This document shows, in pieces, positions 1 to 5,300 of a stretch of 5,300 bases of DNA (position 1 is its first letter; every line of letters starts with the position of its first letter). Made by a program: the position numbers and the translations under genes. The DNA lies in the NCBI GenBank assembly GCA_025929455.1, contig JAICMB010000276.1, forward strand, positions 1-5,300, written 5' to 3'. Under the pieces are notes generated by a model. The model was not told the origin of the DNA. It made no database searches and saw only the letters and a list, made by a program, of their open reading frames with translations. The stretch is from Bryobacteraceae bacterium (GTDB lineage: Bacteria; Acidobacteriota; Terriglobia; Bryobacterales; Bryobacteraceae).

Positions 1-441
1 GCGCACTACAATCTCGGCCTGGCACTCAAACAGAAGGACGAACTCGAAGCAGCCCGGCCGGAACTTGAGCGTGCGCTCGCGCTCGATCCGAACATGGCGG
101 AAGCGCATTACACGCTCGGCATCGTCGATTGGCAATCGGGCGCGTTCGATGCGGCCGCGGCGCACATGCAAGCCGCCGTAAAGCTGCGCCCGGACTATGC
201 GGAAGCGCATTTCATGCTCGGAACGGTGCTGAAACAAAAGGGCGACCTGGACGCCGCCGCTGCCGCGTTGCGGGAGGCGATCCGGCTGAATCCGAAGGAC
301 CCCGGACCTTACAACACGCTGGGGCAGGTGCTGCGGAAGAAAGGCGATGCCGACGGCAGCAAACAAGCGTTCGCCGCCGGAGCACAGGCAAAGGCACGGA
401 TAGACGCCGAACAAGCGGCGCGGCTGCGGCGCAGTAAATGA
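1..441 (+). CDS. TPR-repeat protein, C-terminal part (5' end outside window)
   Basis: The frame is open from the first base and ends at TGA 439-441, giving 146 residues; the true start lies upstream, and the internal ATG at 94 falls in the middle of a repeat. Four consecutive 34-residue tetratricopeptide repeats are visible, beginning AHYNLGLAL (residue 1), AHYTLGIV (35), AHFMLGTVL (69) and PYNTLGQVL (103). Each has the usual pattern of small and aromatic residues and a turn ending in DP, RP or NP; the fourth decays into an alanine- and lysine-rich helix. The tail EQAARLRRSK is basic. Repeats 2 and 3 also match at DNA level (GCGGAAGCGCAT at 97 and again at 199, 102 bp apart), so the units probably arose by duplication. 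TPR arrays are helical scaffolds for protein-protein contacts; no catalytic domain is seen in this part. The partner, cellular location and function cannot be told from this fragment. Confidence 0.9.
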   Translation, partial: AHYNLGLALKQKDELEAARPELERALALDPNMAEAHYTLGIVDWQSGAFDAAAAHMQAAVKLRPDYAEAHFMLGTVLKQKGDLDAAAAALREAIRLNPKDPGPYNTLGQVLRKKGDADGSKQAFAAGAQAKARIDAEQAARLRRSK

Positions 442-526
442 GCCGTTGGTCGGCGGCGGCGGTGTTGCTGGTATTGCGACTCGGCGGCGGCGGCGTACGG
501 CAGCGGCGCCCTGCGATAGCGCGCCA

Positions 527-547
527 GGGCCGATTGAAAATCGGCCC
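527..547. repeat. Perfect 9-bp inverted repeat, GAA loop
   Basis: GGGCCGATT (527-535) and AATCGGCCC (539-547) are exact reverse complements separated by GAA. The stem is long and GC-rich enough to fold stably in RNA from either strand. It shares its GGCCGATT arm with the palindrome at 603-621. Confidence 0.8.
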
Positions 548-602
548 CCACGCAAGCGGCGGCGAACCCGGACGCGCATGCGGTGGTCTATGCGCGGCCG
601 AA

Positions 603-621
603 GGCCGATTTACAATCGGCC
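603..621. repeat. Perfect 8-bp inverted repeat, TAC loop
   Basis: GGCCGATT (603-610) and AATCGGCC (614-621) are exact reverse complements around TAC. The arm sequence is the same as in the palindrome at 527-547, so the two are probably copies of one element. The left arm can alternatively pair with CGGCC at 595-599. Confidence 0.8.
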
Positions 622-638
622 GCAGGTTGACAACCTGC
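622..638. repeat. 17-bp odd palindrome directly abutting the previous one
   Basis: GCAGGTTG and CAACCTGC are exact reverse complements around a single central A at 630; as RNA this would be a 7-bp stem with a GAC loop. It starts on the base after the 603-621 palindrome. All three strong palindromes share a TT-n-A-n-AA core at their centre, although the outer arm here (GCAGG) differs from GGCCG. Confidence 0.8.
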
Positions 639-654
639 CCCACGCAAAGCGCCG

Positions 655-3600
655 CTAGAACGCCACCCGCAATCCGAATTGCCACTTACGCATCTGCGCT
701 AGCGATGCGATGCCGAATATCTTTCCCGCCGTTGTGGAGTCCACCGTCGCGGTTGGCTGGCCCAGGTTCACGTGATTGAACGCGTTGTATAACTCTGCGC
801 GGAACTGCGCGTTCACGCGTTCCGTGATATCGAAGCGCTTGCTCAGGGATGCGTCGGCGTTGAACAGGCGCGGCCCGAAGAACGAATTTCGCGCGACGTT
901 GCCGAAGGTGCCTGGTGCGGGCCGGCTCCACGGCCCGCGCGTACAGCCGTTCGCGTTCAATTCCGGTGTGGCTTTTGCAGTCGCGATACATCCGTCTCCG
1001 CTGGTGCCTGCCGGTGCAACTGCGAACCAGCCATTCGGGCCCGGATCAGAAACGGAGGCATCGCCTACGATGTTCGGACGGCAAGGGCCTGTATCTTCAT
1101 CCTTGCCGCAGTCTGCATACGACGGCGTAAACGGTATGCCCGACTCCCACAGCCAAATGCCCGAAATCTGCCAGCCGCCCGCTATATAATCGAGCGGGCG
1201 CGAGGCATTGCTCAGGTATTTCTTGCCGCGGCCGAACGGCAGTTCATACACGTGATTGAGATTGAAGACGAATCGCCGCACACCGTTCTCGCGGCCATAG
1301 TCGATATCGGGATTCCAAAAGAAATAATCGTTGGCGTAGTCGAACGCGCTCGCCCAGGTGAAATTGCCCTGGAACATCAGCCCGCTTGCGAAGCGCTTCT
1401 CGCCGCGTACCTGGAGCGAGTTGTACTTTACGCTGGAATCGTCGGCGAAATACTTGATCGACTGCGTCCAGCCGAACTTGTTATAAAACAGCCGGCGCTG
1501 GTTGGTGCTGAGCGTCCCGAAGCCTACGATCGTGGGCTGGTTGATGTTGTAATTCGTCCCGCCCGCCGTAACGTGGTAGCCCTTGTTGCCTACGTATGCG
1601 ACTGACAACACGGTGCTCGGAGTGAACTGATGCTCGATGGTAAAGTTCCACGCGTCCACGGTCGGTAGCCGCATCGTCCGATCGCTCGTGAGCGGCAGCA
1701 CATTCGGAGCAATGCCGTTGGGGAGCAGCGGATTGTTGGTCGGTCCTTTTGGCTGGGATGCCAGAATGGTCGAGGGCGCCAACGACGGCGGCCCCTGATT
1801 CAAGCTAAACACCGATAGCCAGGGATTGGACGGGTTTAGTGACTGATTCGCCAGCACTGGAAGATTCTGAGTGACGTTGTGCCCGAACGAAACGCCAAAC
1901 ACGCCTACGTCGTACGAGCGTCCGTAACCCGTGCGGATCACGGTCTTGTTTGTCGCCTGATACGCGATTCCCAGTCGCGGCGCGAAGTGCTTGTAATCGG
2001 TCCTGACGTTCCCGTCCAAACCGATCCCATTCTCGCCGGCCACTAGAACCTCGCCCGTCGCCAGGTCCTGATACCCGCCCTGGTCTTTGCCATTGACGTA
2101 TTGCGGGAAGTAAATTTCCCACCGCAGACCGTAGTTGATGGTTAGTTTCGGCGTGATGCGCCAGGAGTCCTGCACGTAGGAGAACAACCGGTTCTGCCGT
2201 TCCGCAGCATCCGTCGAGTTACTCACGTACCGGGTGAACGATTGCACCTGGCCCAGTAGGAACGACGCCATGGAAAGGCCGCCGCCGTTCGGTCCTTCGG
2301 TGGTGGTTGGGTCGAACGTCAACTGTCCGGCGCGGTGCGAATCGCTCGGCACCCGCAAGTTCTGCTGATATCGAAGATCGGCGCCGTACTTGAGCGTGTG
2401 ATTGCCGTGCGTGTGAGTTATGTTTCCGACCCACTGGAACTCGTTCTCCTGCTCATTCAGCGGGCAATTACAACTGTTGTTCGAGAGTGAGTATCCGAAG
2501 TTGAACCCGCCGGTGCCCGTCATGTTGAAGTAGGGCATGCCGGACGTGTAGTAATTGTCCACATTCAAGCCCGGAATACCGGCATCCTTGGCGGGCGAGG
2601 TGCCCAACCCGTTCGGATTTACGAAAACTCGATAGCGGAAAAAGCCGAAGCGGAAGTCGGCCAACAGGTTCGGGCGGAAGATGTAGTCGGCGCCATAAGA
2701 CAGGCTCTGATCGCGCAGAGACGCTGCGCCCGCAAACGCAGTGGTCGGAAACTGGGGACCGCCCGCCTCGAATCCGAATGCTCCGGGAACGGTCTGATTC
2801 ACCTGCAGCAGGCTATAGCGTCCGAACATATGGAGCTTCTCGGACTGATAACGGTCCACCCGCACATCGAAGCCGTCCCAGTTCACGATGCCGGCGCCGG
2901 AGGCCGCGTAGTTGGGCGCCGCGCCGGTCGCGTCGGGTACGTTCGGCAGCGGAATACACGCCAGCAGCGCCTGCGACTGCGGCGACAACAGCGAGCTTGG
3001 AATTGAGGCGTTTGCGAACTGTTGCCGCGCCGCCGGCGCTACGTTGCAGTCGGTCCCATTGCAAGGGTTCCAGATCGGCACGCCGAGGTCGCTGAGATCG
3101 CCCGCGCGCTCCGCCGCCGTCGGTACGCGCGTAAGCACCGAGCCGCCATTCTTTTGCCGCGTGCCCTGGTAATCCGCGAAGTAGAATGTTTTGTCCTTCT
3201 GTATCGGGCCGCCGAAAGAGCCGCCAAACTGGTTCCAAAGACTTGGCGGAATAAACTGACCGTCGGTTCCTGGGATTGGCCGCGCCTGCGCGAACGGGTC
3301 TCGTGCCGCTCCGTGCTGATCGCGCCGGAACCAGAACGCGCTGCCATGCAGGTCATTCGATCCCGATTTTGTCTGCGCGGCAATGACCGCCTGGCTCGCC
3401 TGCCCAAACTCCGCGTCATACGCGGTGGTCGTGATTTTTAATTCTGAGACGGCATCCATATTGGGAGTGATGACCGGCTCTCCCAGAACGGATTCGCGAT
3501 TATCAGTTCCATCCAACTGGAAAGCAATACCGCCCCAGTATTGGCCTCCGATGTTCGGCCGGTAGATATCCTGCGGCTGCTCACTCGCGGCGGTAGTGCC

Positions 3601-4101
3601 GCTGGCCTGCACACCCGGAACCAGAAAATACAGCTTGCTCATGTCGCGGCCAAGCACCGGCAGATCCATCACTGCCTTTTGCGTCAGCGTGTCCGATACG
3701 TCGGCCCGCTCGGTCTTGAGCAGCGGCGCCTCCGCGCTGACATTGACGACTTCCCCAACCGCTCCCACGGTAAGGCGTGCGTTTACCTGCACCACCGTGT
3801 CGACTTGCACATTCACGTTCCGCTGTACAAAAGTGTCAAACCCTGGCGCTTCTACACGAACCTCATAAACGCCGGCGATCAGGTGCGTTTGGTTGTAGTT
3901 TCCGGATTCGTTCGTGGCGGCCGCAAAGGTGACGCCCTTGCCGGTGTCCGCGATCGTTACTTTGGCCTTGGGCACGGCTGCTCCGGTCGAGTCGGTGACG
4001 GTACCCGAAATGCTGCCGTACACGGCTTGCGCCGAAACTGGTTCCGGCGCACAGGAAAACGCAAGCAGTCCCGCAGCGAGTGCGTAAAGCGCTCTTTTCA
4101 T
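655..4101 (-). CDS. Oar-like TonB-dependent outer-membrane receptor
   Basis: Complete protein of 1148 residues with ATG at 4099-4101 preceded by GGAG at a 6-nt spacing, and TAG at 655-657. Residues 1-26 form a signal peptide (MKR, hydrophobic core, then VSA-QA), with cleavage likely after A24 or A26. Residues 29-110 look like a carboxypeptidase-regulatory-like beta-sandwich (GSISGTVTDSTGAAVPKAKV, then GVYEVRVEAPGF at 77-88). A linker ending near DLPVLGRD (147-153) leads into the plug, with LDGTDN at 196-201, AVSELKITTTAYDAEFG at 217-233 and TKSGSNDLHGSAFWF at 244-258. The rest is the 22-strand-type barrel, with ELPFGRGKKYL near 953 and ADASLSKRFDITERVNAQFR at 1082-1101. The C-terminus WQFGLRVAF ends in the aromatic residue typical of outer-membrane barrels. 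Such receptors import large or scarce ligands using TonB/ExbBD energy; many in this family are tied to oligosaccharide or peptide uptake, but the ligand cannot be read here. No SusD-like partner is in the window. Ten cysteines occur, several as close pairs (347/352, 544/546, 998/1007), probably in surface loops. Confidence 0.93.
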   Translation of the reverse strand: MKRALYALAAGLLAFSCAPEPVSAQAVYGSISGTVTDSTGAAVPKAKVTIADTGKGVTFAAATNESGNYNQTHLIAGVYEVRVEAPGFDTFVQRNVNVQVDTVVQVNARLTVGAVGEVVNVSAEAPLLKTERADVSDTLTQKAVMDLPVLGRDMSKLYFLVPGVQASGTTAASEQPQDIYRPNIGGQYWGGIAFQLDGTDNRESVLGEPVITPNMDAVSELKITTTAYDAEFGQASQAVIAAQTKSGSNDLHGSAFWFRRDQHGAARDPFAQARPIPGTDGQFIPPSLWNQFGGSFGGPIQKDKTFYFADYQGTRQKNGGSVLTRVPTAAERAGDLSDLGVPIWNPCNGTDCNVAPAARQQFANASIPSSLLSPQSQALLACIPLPNVPDATGAAPNYAASGAGIVNWDGFDVRVDRYQSEKLHMFGRYSLLQVNQTVPGAFGFEAGGPQFPTTAFAGAASLRDQSLSYGADYIFRPNLLADFRFGFFRYRVFVNPNGLGTSPAKDAGIPGLNVDNYYTSGMPYFNMTGTGGFNFGYSLSNNSCNCPLNEQENEFQWVGNITHTHGNHTLKYGADLRYQQNLRVPSDSHRAGQLTFDPTTTEGPNGGGLSMASFLLGQVQSFTRYVSNSTDAAERQNRLFSYVQDSWRITPKLTINYGLRWEIYFPQYVNGKDQGGYQDLATGEVLVAGENGIGLDGNVRTDYKHFAPRLGIAYQATNKTVIRTGYGRSYDVGVFGVSFGHNVTQNLPVLANQSLNPSNPWLSVFSLNQGPPSLAPSTILASQPKGPTNNPLLPNGIAPNVLPLTSDRTMRLPTVDAWNFTIEHQFTPSTVLSVAYVGNKGYHVTAGGTNYNINQPTIVGFGTLSTNQRRLFYNKFGWTQSIKYFADDSSVKYNSLQVRGEKRFASGLMFQGNFTWASAFDYANDYFFWNPDIDYGRENGVRRFVFNLNHVYELPFGRGKKYLSNASRPLDYIAGGWQISGIWLWESGIPFTPSYADCGKDEDTGPCRPNIVGDASVSDPGPNGWFAVAPAGTSGDGCIATAKATPELNANGCTRGPWSRPAPGTFGNVARNSFFGPRLFNADASLSKRFDITERVNAQFRAELYNAFNHVNLGQPTATVDSTTAGKIFGIASLAQMRKWQFGLRVAF

Positions 4102-4107
4102 ATCCCT

Positions 4108-4111
4108 CTCC
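4108..4111 (-). promoter_or_regulatory. Ribosome-binding site of the receptor gene
   Basis: Read on the minus strand, TGGAGAGGGATATG places GGAG six bases before the ATG at 4101; a second purine block, GAGGG, sits closer. This fixes the start at 4101 and agrees with the signal peptide beginning at MKR. Confidence 0.75.
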
Positions 4112-4133
4112 AGTACCGCAAGAAATTGGAACG

Positions 4134-4162
4134 ATTCTATACGGTGCCTGAGAGGGCGTCAA
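4134..4162 (-). promoter_or_regulatory. Sigma70-type promoter of the receptor gene
   Basis: On the minus strand TTGACG (4162-4157, five of six matches to the -35 consensus) is followed by exactly 17 bases and then TAGAAT (4139-4134, five of six matches to the -10 consensus). The A/T-rich stretch just upstream (about 4163-4178, with a run of six T on this strand) could serve as an UP element. The expected start of transcription near 4127 would leave a leader of about 26 bases containing the ribosome-binding site. The match in spacing, position and direction makes this a good prediction, though no transcript data are available. Confidence 0.7.
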
Positions 4163-4189
4163 TCTAAAAAATATGACATCCAAAAACAT

Positions 4190-4210
4190 GGCCGATTTAT
4201 ATGAATTCGG
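4190..4210. repeat. Imperfect palindrome upstream of the receptor promoter
   Basis: CCGA (4192-4195) pairs with TCGG (4207-4210) and the inner TT (4197-4198) with AA (4204-4205), with one mismatch between them, around an A/T-rich centre. It lies about 30 bp upstream of the -35 box, where an activator or distal operator could bind. Its left side, GGCCGATTTA at 4190-4199, is identical to ten bases of the palindrome at 603-612, so it may instead be a decayed copy of that repeat. Both readings are tentative. Confidence 0.3.
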
Positions 4211-4309
4211 ACGGCAAATGCCAGTCCCGGCAACGCGGCGCCTCCGCCGGCGTGCGTCGACTGTACCGCGCCCAACGCTACAGGCCGCGGCCATGCTCGT
4301 CGCGGAAAT

Positions 4310-5300
4310 TTAGGCTACGAACGCAGGCTGGAACTTGTCGCGGCAGTTCTGTAGCCAGTCGACAAGCACCCCGTCGAGCCAAAGCCTCGGTTTTACACGT
4401 GAAATGAAGCCCAAATGGCCACCGTGCTCCACCGCCGCGAGCGTCAGAAATGGGTTCTCGCGAAACGCCGGATGGTCGAAAATGGCGAACGGAATCAGCG
4501 GGTCGTCCTTGGCTTGAATGACGAGTGTAGGGATACGGATACGGCCGAGAAATTGCCCGCACGATTGCGTCGCGTAATAATTTGCCGCGGTCCCGAAGCC
4601 GAACGACGGCGCCGTGAACGCGTCGTCAAAATCCCAAATCGTGCGCACATCCGGCATGCGGCTGAGATCGAACAAGCCCGGCATGCTTTCGGCTTTGCGC
4701 CGCACTTTCATCTTCAGCCGCGAGAGAAAGCGCCGCTCGTAGAGTATGTTCTCGCGTTTTCCGAGCGCATGGGCGCAGGCGGCCAGATCGATCGGAACCG
4801 ATACGCCGCAAACTCCCGCGAGCAGATCGGCAGCGCTCTCGCCCAGTTCGCCCGCCAGTTTCAGAACGACATTCCCGCCTAGGGAAAAACCGACGGCAAA
4901 TAGCGGAGCGCGTGTTTCCTTTCGCAGTAGCCGCAGGAAAGCCAGCACATCGCTGGTTTGCCCGGAGTGATACAGCGAACCGCCGCAGATCGCCTCGGTG
5001 CCGCCGCAACTGCGCATGTTGAAGCGGTGCACCGCGTAACCCGCTTCGAGCAGCGCCTGCGCGAGGCTGCACGCGTAACCCGCCATGCTGGACCCCTCCA
5101 GCCCGTGCACCAGCACCACTTCGCCATGTGGGTCGCCCTCGGGTCGCTGCGAATGCACCAGAATGTGCGCGCTGGGCTCCGTCTCGATGATCCGGTCCTG
5201 CACAGGAAACCGCGACATATCAAGCCGCCGCGGCCAGTAATTGCCAAGAATGGTGAGCAGGTGTGCATTCGCAATCAGCGGGACAAAGGGGCGCAAACCC
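4310..5300 (-). CDS. YheT/ABHD-type alpha/beta hydrolase (5' end probably outside window)
   Basis: The frame ends at TAA (4310-4312) and stays open to the window edge. The first possible start is TTG at 5296 with no ribosome-binding site visible, so the true start is probably just upstream. Counting that TTG as residue 1, 328 residues are seen, close to the usual 320-350 of the family. The N-terminal FVPLIANAHLLTILGNYWPRR matches the conserved opening of COG0429 hydrolases (E. coli YheT, eukaryotic ABHD1/3). The alpha/beta-hydrolase landmarks are in order: HGLEG at 64-68 (oxyanion region), the nucleophile elbow GFSLGG with S138, DDPLIP at 264-269 supplying the acid, and HGGHLGF with H294 as the likely catalytic histidine. 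All triad residues appear intact. There is no signal peptide in the visible part, so a cytoplasmic location is likely. Family members are esterase-like enzymes on lipid or other ester substrates; the true substrate is unknown. It shares direction with the receptor gene, but the 208-bp gap and separate promoter argue against a tight operon. Confidence 0.9.
   Translation of the reverse strand, partial: GLRPFVPLIANAHLLTILGNYWPRRLDMSRFPVQDRIIETEPSAHILVHSQRPEGDPHGEVVLVHGLEGSSMAGYACSLAQALLEAGYAVHRFNMRSCGGTEAICGGSLYHSGQTSDVLAFLRLLRKETRAPLFAVGFSLGGNVVLKLAGELGESAADLLAGVCGVSVPIDLAACAHALGKRENILYERRFLSRLKMKVRRKAESMPGLFDLSRMPDVRTIWDFDDAFTAPSFGFGTAANYYATQSCGQFLGRIRIPTLVIQAKDDPLIPFAIFDHPAFRENPFLTLAAVEHGGHLGFISRVKPRLWLDGVLVDWLQNCRDKFQPAFVA

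Larger units (their letters stand above)
508..647. repeat. Cluster of short palindromes, REP-like
   Basis: At least five inverted repeats lie within 140 bp. They are GCCCTG/CAGGGC (508-513 with 525-530), a 9-bp stem at 527-547, CGCGCAT/ATGCGCG (573-579 with 590-596, 10-nt loop), a 5-bp stem CGGCC-GAA-GGCCG at 595-607, an 8-bp stem at 603-621 and a 7-bp stem at 622-638. Some stems overlap and must be alternatives to each other. The ten-base direct repeat CCCCACGCAA overlaps or follows the 3' arms of the first and last strong stems (546-555 and 638-647), 92 bp apart, which suggests two diverged copies of one unit. This organisation resembles bacterial REP/BIME-type extragenic elements. The family assignment is inference; only the symmetry and the direct repeat are seen. 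Confidence 0.65.
442..654. other. Convergent intergenic region with palindrome cluster
   Basis: This 213-bp gap separates the stop codon of the TPR gene (+) from the stop codon of the receptor gene (-). The first part is a GGC/CGG-rich low-complexity stretch, with GGCGGCGGCGG near 450 and again near 484. The rest, from about 508, is filled by short inverted repeats described separately. Open frames cross it on both strands, but they consist of biased arginine-, alanine- and proline-rich sequence and none resembles a known protein. There is no T-run after any of the stems on either strand, so a canonical intrinsic terminator is not supported. The hairpins could still act as a two-way transcription block or as RNA 3'-end protection for the converging transcripts. 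Confidence 0.7.
4102..4309. other. Intergenic region upstream of the receptor gene
   Basis: These 208 bp lie between the receptor start and the stop codon of the hydrolase gene, both on the minus strand. The receptor-proximal part (about 4120-4206) is distinctly A/T-rich against GC-rich surroundings and holds the promoter. The hydrolase-proximal part is GC-rich and contains only a short CGGCG/CGCCG inverted repeat (4236-4240 with 4245-4249) with no T-run, so no terminator is called. No small gene with a convincing ribosome-binding site is seen. Confidence 0.7.

Noticed and set aside
508..647. CRISPR array
   Set aside because: The repeats are short palindromes of unequal length without regular spacers, and no cas gene is present.
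446..658. Arginine-rich open frame of 70 residues across the convergent gap
   Set aside because: It is a product of CGG-rich low-complexity DNA and the palindromes, lacks a ribosome-binding site and resembles no protein family.
212..685. Long minus-strand open frame opposite the TPR gene and the palindromes
   Set aside because: It lies antisense to clear TPR repeats and is proline- and arginine-rich; a shadow of high-GC coding sequence.
4034..4101. Receptor precursor as a lipoprotein because of C17 in AFSC
   Set aside because: Phenylalanine before serine does not fit a normal lipobox, the SPI site VSA-QA follows, and TonB receptors are integral barrels.
3541..4167. Plus-strand open frame of 208 residues opposite the receptor N-terminus
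   Set aside because: It is antisense to the signal peptide, regulatory-like domain and plug of the receptor, has no domain signature, and overlaps the receptor promoter.
4236..4249. CGGCG/CGCCG hairpin as a terminator for the hydrolase gene
   Set aside because: The stem is only five base pairs and no T-run follows it on the minus strand.
4626..5072. Minus-strand open frame of 148 residues overlapping the hydrolase
   Set aside because: It is in a different frame from the hydrolase, whose complete catalytic landmarks identify the real coding frame.

Overview
The window reads as chromosomal DNA from a GC-rich Gram-negative bacterium, most likely an acidobacterium of the Solibacter/Bryobacter type. 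The main reason is the 1148-residue Oar-like TonB-dependent receptor with an N-terminal carboxypeptidase-regulatory-like domain, a family that is large in Acidobacteriota. A TPR-protein gene and a palindromic repeat cluster between converging genes fit the same picture. The taxonomic call is inference from protein family and style, not from a marker gene.

Layout: (1) positions 1-441 (+) hold the 3' end of a TPR-protein gene, with four 34-residue repeats and a short basic tail. (2) Positions 442-654 form a convergent intergenic region carrying a cluster of short GC-rich palindromes with 3-nt loops. The last one ends about 17 bp before the stop codon of the opposing gene. (3) Positions 655-4101 (-) encode a complete outer-membrane receptor: signal peptide, carboxypeptidase-regulatory-like domain, plug and long beta barrel. 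(4) Positions 4102-4309 hold the receptor's ribosome-binding site, a near-consensus sigma70-type promoter with an A/T-rich upstream stretch, and a weak imperfect palindrome. (5) Positions 4310-5300 (-) encode a YheT/ABHD-type alpha/beta hydrolase whose 5' end probably lies beyond the window.

The hydrolase and the receptor point the same way. The 208-bp gap and the receptor's own promoter suggest separate transcription, so no functional partnership is implied. The TPR gene converges on the receptor, and the palindrome cluster between them would be transcribed from both sides if read-through occurs. No RNA gene, CRISPR array, transposase or defence system is visible. The protein-coding content is ordinary; the palindrome cluster and its possible degenerate relative near the receptor promoter are the parts most worth a second look.
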